The notes under the pieces: generated by a model | What the model saw: the letters and a program-made list of their open reading frames with translations, nothing else | Databases searched by the model: none | Told to the model about the DNA's origin: nothing | Source: Streptomyces zhihengii | Lineage (GTDB): Bacteria; Actinomycetota; Actinomycetes; Streptomycetales; Streptomycetaceae | Direction of reading: 5' to 3' | DNA: 64,000 nt | NCBI RefSeq assembly: GCF_016919245.1 | Contig: NZ_JAFEJA010000001.1 | Span: 5,605,501 to 5,669,500, forward strand | Program-made: the position numbers and the translations under genes | Shown: piece by piece, positions 10,583 to 18,578 of the stretch | How positions within the stretch are numbered: position 1 is the stretch's first letter | Layout of the letters: each line of letters starts with the position of its first letter

Positions 10583-13191
10583 CGGGCGGCGCTTCCTTCC
10601 AGTGCTTCGTCCAGCGGACGGATGGACAGCAGGGGCAGGTCGGGCTTGACCTGGTCCCGCTCGGGCACGAACTTGACCGTGGGGTCGGGCACGTCGGGGG
10701 CGTTGACGAAGGAGACGAACCGCATCAGGCGCTCCGGGTCGTCCAGCGTCTCGGCCCACTCGTCGCGGTAGCCGGCGACGTGGTCGGCCATCAGGGACTC
10801 CAGTTCGGCGCAGATGCCCAGCGAGTCGTCGACCACCACGTCGCGCACATGGTCCAGGCCGCCCTCGATCCGCTCCAGCCAGGTCGAGGTCCGCTCCAGC
10901 CGGTCGGCCGTGCGGATGTAGAACATCAGGAACCGGTCGATCAGCCGGATCAGTTCGCCGTCCGACAGGTCCTGGGCGAGCAGGTCGGCGTGGCGCGGGG
11001 TCGCGCCGCCGTTGCCGCCGACGTAGAGGTTCCAGCCGTTCGCCGTGGCGATCACCCCGAAGTCCTTGGACTGGGCCTCGGCGCACTCGCGCTGGCAGCC
11101 GGAGACCGCCGACTTCAGCTTGTGGGGCGAGCGCAGGCCCCGGTAGCGCAGCTCCAGGTCGATCGCCATGCGGACCGAGTCCTGCACGCCGTAGCGGCAC
11201 CAGGTCTGTCCCACGCAGGACTTCACCGTCCGCAGCGCCTTGCCGTAGGCGTGACCGGACTCGAAGCCCGCGTCCACCAGCCGGCCCCAGATCTGCGGGA
11301 GCTGGTCCACCCGGGCGCCGAAGAGGTCGATCCGCTGACCGCCGGTGATCTTGGTGTAGAGCCCGAAGTCCCGCGCCACCTCGCCGATCACGATCAGCTT
11401 CTCCGGGGTGATCTCACCGCCGGGGATGCGGGGCACGATCGAGTACGACCCGTTCTTCTGCATGTTCGCCAGGAAGTGGTCGTTGGTGTCCTGGAGCGCC
11501 GCCTGCTCGCCCTCCAGCACGTATCCGCTCGCGCCGATCGTGGGGGCCAGCGAGGCGATGATCGAGCCGACCGTCGGCTTGCAGACCTCGCAGCCGTTGC
11601 CGCCGCGGGCCTCCTCGCGTCCGTGCTGGTCCAGGAGCCGCTGGTAGGAGGTGATGCGCAGGGCCCGGACGATCTCGTAGAGCTCCTGCCGGGTCTGGCC
11701 GAAGCAGGGGCACAGGCCCTTGTCGACCTCGACGCCCGCGGCCTCCAGCTCGGCGTTGACGAGCTGGCCCAGCACCTTGACGCAGCTTCCGCAGCCGGTG
11801 CCCGCCTTGGTGCACTTCTTGACCTCGGGCACCGTGGTGCACCGGTGGTCGGTGACCGCGCTCCGGACGGTGCCCTTGGTGACGTTGTGGCAGGAGCAGA
11901 CGACCGCCTCGTCGGGCAGGGCGGCCGGGCCGAGCGCCACCGGCGCGCCCGCGCCGGCCGGCAGCACGAGCTGCTCCGCGGAGACCGGCGGCTTGCTGCC
12001 GGTGAACGCCCGCAGGGTGCCGTACTGTTCGGCGTCGCCGACCAGGATGCCGCCGAGCAGCGTCCCGTCGGCGCCGATCACGAGCTTCTTGTAGAGGCCC
12101 GCGCGGGAGTCGGAGTACACCACGTCGAGGCAGCCGTCGGCGGTGCCGTGCGCGTCGCCGAAGGAGGCGACGTCCACGCCGAGCAGCTTCAGCTTGGTGG
12201 ACAGGTCGGCGCCGGTGAACGACTTCACCTCGCCCTCCAGCGTGGCGGCGGCCGTCTCCGCCATCTCGTACCCGGGCGCCACCAGGCCGTACACGCGGCC
12301 GTCGCTGGCGAGCGCGCACTCGCCGATCGCGAAGACCGCCGGGTCGGAGGTGCGGCACTGCTCGTCGACGACGATGCCGCCGCGCTCCCCGACGGCGAGC
12401 CCCGCGTCCCGGGCGAGCTGGTCCCGGGGCCGGACGCCCGCGGAGAAGACCACCAGGTCGGTGGGGAGCACCGAGCCGTCGGAGAGGGCCATGCCGGTGA
12501 CGGCGCCCGTCTCCCCGGCGACGACCTCCTGGGTGCCGACTCCGGTGTGCACGGAGAGCCCCATGTTCTCGATGGTGCGCAGCAGCGCCGCGCCGCCGCC
12601 GTCGTCGACCTGGACCGGCATCAGCCGCGGCGCGAACTCGACGACATGGGTCTGCAGGCCGAGGCCCTTCAGCGCCCCGGCCGCCTCCAGGCCGAGCAGA
12701 CCGCCGCCGACGACCGCGCCCACCCGGGAGGTCTTGGCGTACTCCTCGATGGCCAGCAGGTCCTCGATGGTGCGGTAGACGAAGCAGCCCTCGGCGTCCT
12801 TGCCCGGCACCGGCGGCACGAACGGGTACGAGCCGGTGGCCAGCACCAGGGTGTCGTAGGCGAGGGTCACCCCGGCCCGCGAGACGACGGTGCGCGCGGC
12901 GGTGTCGATCCGGACGGCGGGGTCGTCGAGGTGCAGTTCGATGCCGTGCTTCTCCATGAAGCCGTCCTCGACCATGGACAGGTCGTCGGGCGTGTTCCCG
13001 GAGAAGTACGAGGTCAGCTTGACGCGGTCGTAGGCCGGGCGCGGCTCCTCGCAGAGCACGACGATCCGCGCCCGCTCGGTGACACCGCGGTCGGCGAGGG
13101 CCTCCAGGAAGCGCTGGCCGACCATGCCGTGGCCGACGACCACGATCGTGGGGCTGATCGCGGGGGTGGACATCGCGGACGTCGCAGCCAT
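10579..13191 (-). CDS. nirB: Nitrite reductase (NADH) large subunit
   Basis: NirB reduces nitrite to ammonium with NAD(P)H, using FAD, [2Fe-2S], [4Fe-4S] and siroheme. It has 870 residues. Domains in order are the pyridine-nucleotide-disulphide oxidoreductase module (VVVGHGMVGQRF, then VVGGGLLGLEAAGAL), a BFD-like iron-sulphur segment (CSCHNVTKG ... CTKAGTGCGSC) followed by CPC/CEVC cysteines, a ferredoxin-like half-domain, and the siroheme/[4Fe-4S] module. The latter carries CVGQTWC and CQREC, the C-x5-C and C-x3-C ligands. The ATG at 13191 lies one nucleotide after the preceding stop, with GGAGG correctly placed. The gene is the second of an operon of three, under a GlnR-like operator. Confidence 0.96.
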   Translation of the reverse strand: MAATSAMSTPAISPTIVVVGHGMVGQRFLEALADRGVTERARIVVLCEEPRPAYDRVKLTSYFSGNTPDDLSMVEDGFMEKHGIELHLDDPAVRIDTAARTVVSRAGVTLAYDTLVLATGSYPFVPPVPGKDAEGCFVYRTIEDLLAIEEYAKTSRVGAVVGGGLLGLEAAGALKGLGLQTHVVEFAPRLMPVQVDDGGGAALLRTIENMGLSVHTGVGTQEVVAGETGAVTGMALSDGSVLPTDLVVFSAGVRPRDQLARDAGLAVGERGGIVVDEQCRTSDPAVFAIGECALASDGRVYGLVAPGYEMAETAAATLEGEVKSFTGADLSTKLKLLGVDVASFGDAHGTADGCLDVVYSDSRAGLYKKLVIGADGTLLGGILVGDAEQYGTLRAFTGSKPPVSAEQLVLPAGAGAPVALGPAALPDEAVVCSCHNVTKGTVRSAVTDHRCTTVPEVKKCTKAGTGCGSCVKVLGQLVNAELEAAGVEVDKGLCPCFGQTRQELYEIVRALRITSYQRLLDQHGREEARGGNGCEVCKPTVGSIIASLAPTIGASGYVLEGEQAALQDTNDHFLANMQKNGSYSIVPRIPGGEITPEKLIVIGEVARDFGLYTKITGGQRIDLFGARVDQLPQIWGRLVDAGFESGHAYGKALRTVKSCVGQTWCRYGVQDSVRMAIDLELRYRGLRSPHKLKSAVSGCQRECAEAQSKDFGVIATANGWNLYVGGNGGATPRHADLLAQDLSDGELIRLIDRFLMFYIRTADRLERTSTWLERIEGGLDHVRDVVVDDSLGICAELESLMADHVAGYRDEWAETLDDPERLMRFVSFVNAPDVPDPTVKFVPERDQVKPDLPLLSIRPLDEALEGSAAR

Positions 13192-13192
13192 G

Positions 13193-14410
13193 TCAGAGGC
13201 CTCCATCATTGGTGAGCAGGTGGAGCAGGGGCACGGAGTCGGGGAGGGCCTCGTCGCCCTCCCAGGCCCGGGCGAGGGCGCCGACCGAGGCGAGGTCCCC
13301 CAGCAGTACGCCGCCGACGAGCCGGTCCCCGCGGACGACGACCTTGCGGTACGCGCCCCGGGTGGCGTCGGCGAGCTGGACGACGTCGTCCCCCGGGCGG
13401 GGAGTCGGGTCGCCGAACGCGGCGAGGTCCAGCGGCGCGGCCGAGGGGTCCGCCGCGGGGGCGGAGGTCAGGGTCAGCCGGGTCAGCGCCCGGAAACCCG
13501 TGTAGCGGGGCGCCTCCTCGGCCTTCAGCACCGAGGCGAGCACATCGGCCTGTTCCAGCGCCGGTCCGGCCAGCCCGTGGACCACGCCGTCGTGCTCGGC
13601 GCAGTCGCCGATGGCGTGGATGTACGGGTCGGAGGTGCGCAGCTCGTCGTCGACGACCACACCGCGCCGGACCTTCAGCCCGGCGTCGGCCGCCAGACCG
13701 ACCCTCGGCCGGACGCCGCAGGCCAGCACCACGACCTCGGCGTCCAGCGCGAAGCCGTCCGCGAGGACGACGGCGCCGACCGCGCCGTCGGCGCCGGTGC
13801 GCAGTCCGCGCACCCGGCACTCGGTGTGCACCTCGACGCCGAGCGACTCCAGGTGGGTGCGCAGCAGCGCGGACGCCGAGGCGTCGAGCTGCCGCTCCAT
13901 CAGGTGCTCGCCCTGCTGGGCCAGCACCACCTTGGCGCCCCGGGTGGCGAGCGCGCGGGCCGCGGAGACGCCGAGCAGGCCGCCGCCGACGACGACCGCC
14001 CGGGTGCCGGGGCCGACGGCCGCGGACAGGGCCGCGCAGTCGTCGAGGGTCCGGAACGGGTGGACGCCGTCCGGGAGGCCGGGGCCGATGCCGCGCAGCG
14101 GCGGCAGCACCGGGTTCGAGCCGGTGGCGAGCACCAGCCGGTCGTAGGGGACCGAGGTGCCGTCGGCGCAGTGCACCAGCCGCCGCGCCCGGTCGATCGA
14201 GGTCGCCCGCACACCGCGGCGCACCGGCACCTCGGGCAGCGCGATGACGTCCGCGGGGTACCGGCCGGCGAGCACCTCGGCGAGGAGCACCCGGTTGTAC
14301 GGGGCGTGGGTCTCCTCGCCGAAGACGGTGACGCGGGCCGCGGCGCCGAGCTGGCGCGCGAGCCGGGCGCCTGCCGTGCCGGCGCCGATCACCACGATCT
14401 CCGATGTCAT
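13193..14410 (-). CDS. FAD-dependent NAD(P)H oxidoreductase of the nitrite/nitrate reductase operon
   Basis: This 405-residue flavoprotein has an N-terminal FAD-binding Rossmann motif (IVVIGAGTAGARLARQLG), a NAD(P)H-binding motif (VVVGGGLLGVSAARALA) and an FAD-closing segment (DPYIHAIGDCAEHDG). It resembles the first domain of NirB and NasB/NasC-type electron-transfer subunits, so it may pass electrons from NAD(P)H to the nitrate reductase NasA, which has no flavin domain of its own. That role is inferred from context. It is the first gene of the nirB-nirD operon and ends one nucleotide before nirB. The GlnR-like box lies 23-60 nt upstream of its ATG. Confidence 0.88.
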   Translation of the reverse strand: MTSEIVVIGAGTAGARLARQLGAAARVTVFGEETHAPYNRVLLAEVLAGRYPADVIALPEVPVRRGVRATSIDRARRLVHCADGTSVPYDRLVLATGSNPVLPPLRGIGPGLPDGVHPFRTLDDCAALSAAVGPGTRAVVVGGGLLGVSAARALATRGAKVVLAQQGEHLMERQLDASASALLRTHLESLGVEVHTECRVRGLRTGADGAVGAVVLADGFALDAEVVVLACGVRPRVGLAADAGLKVRRGVVVDDELRTSDPYIHAIGDCAEHDGVVHGLAGPALEQADVLASVLKAEEAPRYTGFRALTRLTLTSAPAADPSAAPLDLAAFGDPTPRPGDDVVQLADATRGAYRKVVVRGDRLVGGVLLGDLASVGALARAWEGDEALPDSVPLLHLLTNDGGL

Positions 14411-14432
14411 GCGAGCAGCGTGCGTCGTGGGT

Positions 14433-14470
14433 GTTTCCCGTCCGGATCCCTTCTGTTTCCCACGGGGAAC
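14433..14470 (-). promoter_or_regulatory. Putative GlnR operator for the nir operon
   Basis: Read towards the operon, the site is GTTCC-n6-GAAAC-n6-GATCC-n6-GAAAC. Two perfect GAAAC b-half-sites lie exactly 22 bp apart, and all four 5-mers keep the 6-bp spacing of the actinobacterial GlnR consensus (gTnAC-n6-GAAAC). It is 23 nt from the ATG of the first operon gene. The a-sites are degenerate. Confidence 0.7.
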
Positions 14471-14618
14471 CTTGCCCTCAGCGCGTGCCCGGCCGCCGTG
14501 TGAGGGCCGGGACCGGGCAGCGGGGGCCCGGGGCGCCGGAGCCCGGGCGCGGTGGGGGCCCGGACGCCGACCCGGCCGGGGCCGGAGCGCGGGGCTCGCT
14601 CAAGTCTCGCTCAGATCG

Positions 14619-14649
14619 TTGGACGGCACACGTATCCCGTCCGTAGGCT
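14619..14649 (+). promoter_or_regulatory. Promoter of the TSUP transporter gene (leaderless)
   Basis: TTGGAC (14619-14624) and TAGGCT (14644-14649) are separated by 19 bp. The GTG start at 14657 lies 7 nt after the -10, so the transcript probably starts at or next to the start codon, and no ribosome binding site is present. Confidence 0.5.
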
Positions 14650-14656
14650 CGCGCGA

Positions 14657-15442
14657 GTGCCCGACATATCACTGACCACGCTGGTCGTCCTGTGCATCGC
14701 CGCCGCCGCTGCCGGCTGGATCGACGCCGTCGTGGGCGGCGGCGGACTGCTGCTGCTGCCCGCGCTGCTGCTGGGCCTGCCGAACACCGGCGCGGCCCAT
14801 GTGCTGGGCACCAACAAGGCGGTGGCCATCGTGGGCACCTCGGGCGCCGCGATCACCTATGTGCGCAAGGCCCCGGTCCAGGTGAAGACGGCGGTACGGA
14901 TCGGCCTCGCCGCCCTCGCGGGCTCGATGACGGGCGCCTTCTTCGCGGCCGGGATCAGCAGCGACGTGCTGCGCCCCGTGATCATGGTGGTGCTGCTGGC
15001 CGTCGCCGCCTTCGTGATGCTGCGGCCGTCGTTCGGCACCGCAGGCCCCGCCGACCGGCGGAAGGTCACCCGCTCCCGCACGATCGCCGCCATCGTCCTC
15101 GTCGGCGGCGGGATCGGCTTCTACGACGGCCTCTTCGGGCCCGGCACCGGCACCTTCCTGGTGCTGGCGCTCACCGCCGTGCTCCACCTCGACCTGGTGA
15201 CGGCCTCCGCCACCGCGAAGATCGTCAACGTCTGCACCAACGCCGGGGCGCTCGCGATGTTCGCCTACCAGGGGACGGTGCTGTGGCAGCTCGCCGCCGT
15301 GATGGCCGTCTTCAACCTGGCCGGCGGCATGATCGGAGCCCGGATGGCGCTGAGCAGGGGCAGCGGGTTCGTGCGCGGGGTGCTGCTCGTGGTGGTCTTC
15401 TCGCTGGTCGCGAAGCTCGGCTTCGACCAGTGGAACGCCTAG
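14657..15442 (+). CDS. TSUP family (TauE/SafE) membrane transporter
   Basis: This 261-residue membrane protein has about eight hydrophobic segments. TSUP signatures are present in both halves: AAAAGWIDAVVGGGGLLLLPALL near the N-terminus (with LGTNKAVA after it) and IGFYDGLFGPGTGTFLVLAL in the second half. The family exports or imports sulphur-containing organic anions and other small anions. It is divergently transcribed from the nir operon and shares its control region, so a nitrite or sulphite related role is possible but unproven. GTG 14657 was chosen for its position behind the promoter. Confidence 0.85.
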   Translation: MPDISLTTLVVLCIAAAAAGWIDAVVGGGGLLLLPALLLGLPNTGAAHVLGTNKAVAIVGTSGAAITYVRKAPVQVKTAVRIGLAALAGSMTGAFFAAGISSDVLRPVIMVVLLAVAAFVMLRPSFGTAGPADRRKVTRSRTIAAIVLVGGGIGFYDGLFGPGTGTFLVLALTAVLHLDLVTASATAKIVNVCTNAGALAMFAYQGTVLWQLAAVMAVFNLAGGMIGARMALSRGSGFVRGVLLVVVFSLVAKLGFDQWNA

Positions 15443-15537
15443 CTAGGGCCCGTCCGCCTCGCCGGACCTGTGGCCACCCCGGCCCCGGCGCATCCGACCG
15501 CTGCCCCGGTCCCGGCGCATCCGACCGCCGCCCCGGT

Positions 15538-16005
15538 TCAGGAGCGGTCCGCCGTGCGCGCGTAGAGCGCCTCCGCCCGCTCCATGACCTGGAGCAGCAC
15601 CCGTCCGGCGACGGCAAGGTCCTCGGCGGGGATGTCCCCGTAGACCTGCGGCGCCGTCCGGGCGGAGAACTCGCCGAGGCGTGCGCGCAGGGCCGCGCCC
15701 TCCCCGGTGAGGCGCACGCTGCCGGCCTCCTCGCCGGTCGCCTCGGCGTATCCGCCGTCCATCAGCTCCGCCAGCGCGCGCCGGGCGTCGGCCGGGGGCA
15801 CCTTCACCGTCCGCACGGTGTACGCGGTGACGGCCTCGCGGCCGGCCTCGCCGTCTTCGGCGGCGATCGCCCCGAGCACGATCGAGTGCAGGAAGGTGTG
15901 CCCGGAGCGGGCCAGTTCGCGGTCGAGCAGGGCGCGGGCCGCGTAGTGGGCGCGCCCGAGGAGGGGGCTGTTCAGCAGGGGTGTGGTCGCGGGGGCCGTG
16001 GACAT
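15538..16005 (-). CDS. MarR-like winged helix-turn-helix protein
   Basis: This 155-residue protein resembles MarR-type regulators that lack clear ligand motifs. Helices ..GRAHYAARALLDRELARSG.. are followed by a winged-helix core with PPADARRALAELMDGGYAEATG and the wing EEAGSVRLTGEGAALRARL. A C-terminal dimer helix (VAGRVLLQVMERAEALYARTA) ends it. The ATG at 16005 has AGAGGAG 5 nt upstream. A dyad CATGG-n9-CCATG at 16067-16085 lies upstream and could be its operator. The regulated genes are unknown; it is convergent with the TSUP gene. Confidence 0.72.
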   Translation of the reverse strand: MSTAPATTPLLNSPLLGRAHYAARALLDRELARSGHTFLHSIVLGAIAAEDGEAGREAVTAYTVRTVKVPPADARRALAELMDGGYAEATGEEAGSVRLTGEGAALRARLGEFSARTAPQVYGDIPAEDLAVAGRVLLQVMERAEALYARTADRS

Positions 16006-16066
16006 GGTGTCTCCTCTGCGTCCGTGGACGGGCGGCCCGGAGCGGGTCGCCGACGCAGATAAGGTA

Positions 16067-16085
16067 CATGGCTACTATCTCCATG
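16067..16085. promoter_or_regulatory. Dyad upstream of the MarR-like gene
   Basis: CATGG and CCATG are separated by CTACTATCT in an AT-richer patch 60-80 nt before the start of the MarR-like gene. It is a candidate autoregulatory operator. Confidence 0.35.
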
Positions 16086-16143
16086 GCGAGCTTTTTTGTG
16101 GGAGGCCGGCGTCGGCGGGAGGCCGGCGGGGAGCCGGAGAGGG

Positions 16144-16842
16144 CTAGACCGGCCGTCCGGCGTCCTCGCGCACCCCACCGCCGCCCTCGCCCCCATCACC
16201 GCCCTCGCGCGGCCCGCCGCCGCCCTGGCGCACCCCGATGAGGTGCCCGTACGCCACGACGTTGCCCTGGTAGCCGGTCTTCTCGGAGAAGCCGCCGCCG
16301 CAGGTGATCACCCGCAGTTCGGCCCGCCGGCTCGGCCCGTACACCTTCGTGTCGGGGAAGGCGTCGGCCTCGTAGACCTCGACGGCGTCGATGGTGAAGA
16401 CGGCGGTCCGGCCGTCCTCGCGCGCGATCTCGACCCGGTTGCCCTTCTTCAGCGCGCCCAGGCTGTAGAAGACCGCGGGCCCCTTCGCGTTGTCGACATG
16501 ACCGGCGACGATCGCCGTCCCCCTGGCGCCCGGAGCCGTGCCGTCCCGGAACCAGCCCGCCAGATTGCGGTCGCCGTCCGGGGGGACCTCCAGGCTGCCG
16601 TCACGCTCCAGGCCGAGACCGGTCACCGGGGTGTCCACGTCGATCTCGGGGATGCGCAGCCGCAGCGGCTTCGACGCGGGCAGCGGGTCCGCGGCGGCGT
16701 CGGTGTGCGTGTTCGGACCGGCCGCGAACGCCTCGGCGGCCGACGGCATGGGCGGGGTGACGTCCCGCGAGCCGTTCTGCACCAGCCACAGGCCCGCGCA
16801 CACGGCGAGGACCAGGCCCCAGCCCTTGACCTTGGCGGTCAT
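16144..16842 (-). CDS. Class F sortase
   Basis: Sortases cleave a C-terminal sorting signal of secreted proteins and attach them to the cell wall. This 232-residue protein has an N-terminal membrane anchor (WGLVLAVCAGLWLV, residues 8-21) and a sortase domain from about 60 to 205. It carries LRIPEIDVDTPV, the catalytic His at 115 in IVAGHVDN, and the catalytic Cys at 181 in VITCGGGF. At the place where the class usually has the third catalytic residue (Arg in YRDNVVV), the sequence is YQGNVVAY, i.e. Gln. The C-terminus is a Gly-rich low-complexity tail. GGAG precedes the ATG. The gene follows that of its probable substrate on the same strand, 132 nt away. Confidence 0.9.
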   Translation of the reverse strand: MTAKVKGWGLVLAVCAGLWLVQNGSRDVTPPMPSAAEAFAAGPNTHTDAAADPLPASKPLRLRIPEIDVDTPVTGLGLERDGSLEVPPDGDRNLAGWFRDGTAPGARGTAIVAGHVDNAKGPAVFYSLGALKKGNRVEIAREDGRTAVFTIDAVEVYEADAFPDTKVYGPSRRAELRVITCGGGFSEKTGYQGNVVAYGHLIGVRQGGGGPREGGDGGEGGGGVREDAGRPV

Positions 16843-16974
16843 CTGCGTCTCCGGTTCTCCACCCGGAAGCCCGGGATGCGTCAGGGGTGAACGGACTGCA
16901 CCCCGCCCCCGCCGGCTCGGGACCTGGCGGGAGCGGGGGCTCAGGCGGTACGGGAGCGGCCTCGGCCGCCCCCG

Positions 16975-17478
16975 TCAACTGCCCTGCGCGCCGCTCGCCC
17001 GGCGACGCAGGAGCAGGGTCCCGCCGACGGCGGCAGCGGCCAGTACGGCCACGCCCGCCGCGATCTGGGTGGAGTCCGGGCCGACGCTGCCGCCGACTCC
17101 GGTCTTCACATGGCCGCTCGGACGGTGGTGACGGATCGTCACGTCGCCCGTGGCCTCCTTGCCGTTCTTGCACAGCACACCGATCCCGTACGTCCCGGAG
17201 CGGGCGTCGTCGGGCACGGTGAACTCGCCGACCACGACCTCCTTGTGGGTGCCGGGCCACAGCTTGAACTCGCCCGCGCCGAGCGAGCTGGCGTCGCCGA
17301 CGCCGTGCCCGCGCTTGCCGCACGCCTCCGTGCTGACGGCGACCGTGTCGCCGGGGGCGGCGGTCTGCGGGTAGATCTCGAGCGTGCCGAAGTCGCCGGC
17401 GTGGGTCGCCGGGGCGCCCAGCCCTATCGTGGCCATGGCCAGCGCGGCGCCGGTCAGCAGGCGGACGGTGGTGCGCAT
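16975..17478 (-). CDS. Secreted surface protein, probable sortase-linked substrate
   Basis: This 167-residue protein has a Sec signal peptide (MRTTVRLLTGAALAMATIGL.. with cleavage near ATHA-GD at 27). An extracellular domain contains two Cys (ACGKRG and VLCKNG) that could form a disulphide. The C-terminus is KTGVGGSVGPDS, a hydrophobic span IAAGVAVLAAAAVGGTLLL, then RRRA. This is the architecture of a sortase sorting signal, with HVKTG as a degenerate LPxTG-like motif. It lies directly upstream of the class F sortase gene. GGAGG precedes the ATG. It could also simply be membrane-anchored. Confidence 0.75.
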   Translation of the reverse strand: MRTTVRLLTGAALAMATIGLGAPATHAGDFGTLEIYPQTAAPGDTVAVSTEACGKRGHGVGDASSLGAGEFKLWPGTHKEVVVGEFTVPDDARSGTYGIGVLCKNGKEATGDVTIRHHRPSGHVKTGVGGSVGPDSTQIAAGVAVLAAAAVGGTLLLRRRASGAQGS

Positions 17479-17490
17479 GTGGTCCTCCGG

Positions 17491-17560
17491 GAGCGCGTGG
17501 TGCGAGGGGTGCGTGGTGCGGGGGAGTGCGTGGTGCGGGGGAGTGCGTGATGCGGGGGGT
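17491..17560. repeat. 17-bp tandem repeat
   Basis: TGCGTGGTGCGGGGGAG occurs at 17510-17526 and 17527-17543, with one diverged copy on each side. It lies in the leader of the surface-protein gene. Confidence 0.75.
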
Positions 17561-17602
17561 GCGTCTGCTTCGAGATAAGAGGCGAACCGCGCCCGGTGCC
17601 TG

Positions 17603-17617
17603 CTGATGAATCATCAG
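17603..17617. promoter_or_regulatory. Perfect palindrome upstream of the surface-protein/sortase genes
   Basis: CTGATGA and TCATCAG flank a single A. It lies about 125 nt upstream of the ATG at 17478, in a locally AT-richer patch. It is a candidate operator; the binding protein is unknown. Confidence 0.4.
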
Positions 17618-17775
17618 ATTCGGCTCCCGCTTTCCTGCGTGTCACGCTGGACAGGTGGTGTTCTCGCAGGTCAGCCGCGCTTGATGAGCGGCTCGCGGCA
17701 CGGCGGACACCCCGTGGCGAACGGGTGACACGCGGTGACGGGGTGTGCGGGGAGTGGATCGCCGCAGGCCGGTGC

Positions 17776-17806
17776 TTGACCTCAAGCGGACTTGAGGTCG
17801 GACGCT
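17776..17806 (+). promoter_or_regulatory. SoxR-box promoter
   Basis: TTGACC (-35, 17776-17781) and GACGCT (-10, 17801-17806) are separated by 19 bp. Across the spacer lies the perfect dyad GACCTCAAG-CGGA-CTTGAGGTC (17778-17799), which matches the SoxR box CCTCAAG-n4-CTTGAGG. The overlong spacer is the hallmark of MerR/SoxR-activated promoters. The ATG at 17814 begins 7 nt after the -10, so the mRNA is probably leaderless. Confidence 0.9.
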
Positions 17807-17813
17807 TCTCGGC

Positions 17814-18413
17814 ATGAACACCACCACGCCTGCACAGGCGCCGCTGAAGCTCGCCGTCGTCCTCGCCAGCAACCGGGAGGGACGCTTCGGCCCGGTCGTC
17901 GCCGACTGGTTCCTCTCCCGGGCGGCGCTGCGCGACGACTTCGCGGTCGACTTCATCGACCTCGGCGAGACCGAGCTGCCGAGCGCCCTCTCCTACCGGC
18001 CCGGGCCCGAGGTCAGGGCCGTCCTCGACAAGGTCACCCCGGTGCTCGACGGGGCCGACGCGTACGTCGTCCTCACACCCGAGTACAACCACTCCTTCCC
18101 CGCCGTCCTCAAGTCCCTGATCGACTGGCACTACGGCGAGTGGCAGGCCAAGCCCGTCGGCTTCGTCTCCTACGGGGGGATGTCCGGCGGCCTGCGCGCC
18201 GTCGAGCAACTGCGGCAGGTCTTCGCCGAGATGCACGCGGTCACCGTCCGCGACACCGTCTCCTTCCACAACGCGGGCGCCCACTTCGACGACGAGGGCA
18301 ACCACCGCGACCCGGCGGGCCCGGACGCCGCCGCCAAGACGATGCTCGACCAGCTCGCGTGGTGGGCGTCCGCGCTGCGCGGTGCCAAGGCGGTGCACCC
18401 GTACGGCGCCTGA
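17814..18413 (+). CDS. NADPH-dependent FMN reductase-type flavoprotein (SoxR regulon)
   Basis: This 199-residue flavodoxin-fold oxidoreductase shows the phosphate-binding loop LASNREGRFGPVVADW (residues 18-33), VVLTPEYNHSFPAVLKSLIDW, the FMN-binding PEYN motif, and VGFVSYGGMSGGLRAVEQL. Such enzymes reduce quinones or flavins with NAD(P)H. The promoter is a near-perfect SoxR target, which places this gene in the response to redox-cycling compounds. From memory, S. coelicolor SoxR activates a homologous reductase, SCO2478, with similar neighbours. The gene is monocistronic. Confidence 0.93.
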   Translation: MNTTTPAQAPLKLAVVLASNREGRFGPVVADWFLSRAALRDDFAVDFIDLGETELPSALSYRPGPEVRAVLDKVTPVLDGADAYVVLTPEYNHSFPAVLKSLIDWHYGEWQAKPVGFVSYGGMSGGLRAVEQLRQVFAEMHAVTVRDTVSFHNAGAHFDDEGNHRDPAGPDAAAKTMLDQLAWWASALRGAKAVHPYGA

Positions 18414-18578
18414 GGCCGACCGCGCGCCGGGGGCGGGGCGGGGGTGCGGTAATGCGCCGGGACGGGCGCGGCGGCGGCGCGTACGGTTGCGCCGGGGGCC
18501 GCCCGGCCGCCCGCCCGACAGCCGCCTGCCCGGCCGCCCGCCCGAGAGGCGGCGACAGCCGACGAAGGAGCCCGTGCC

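Larger units (their letters stand above)
17479..17813. other. Divergent intergenic region with short repeats and dyads
   Basis: This 335-bp region separates the surface-protein gene (minus strand) from the FMN reductase (plus strand). It holds a 17-bp tandem repeat at 17491-17560, a perfect dyad CTGATGA-A-TCATCAG at 17603-17617, a 9-bp inverted repeat (ACACCCCGT 17707-17715 with ACGGGGTGT 17738-17746), and the SoxR-type promoter at 17776-17806. Confidence 0.6.
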
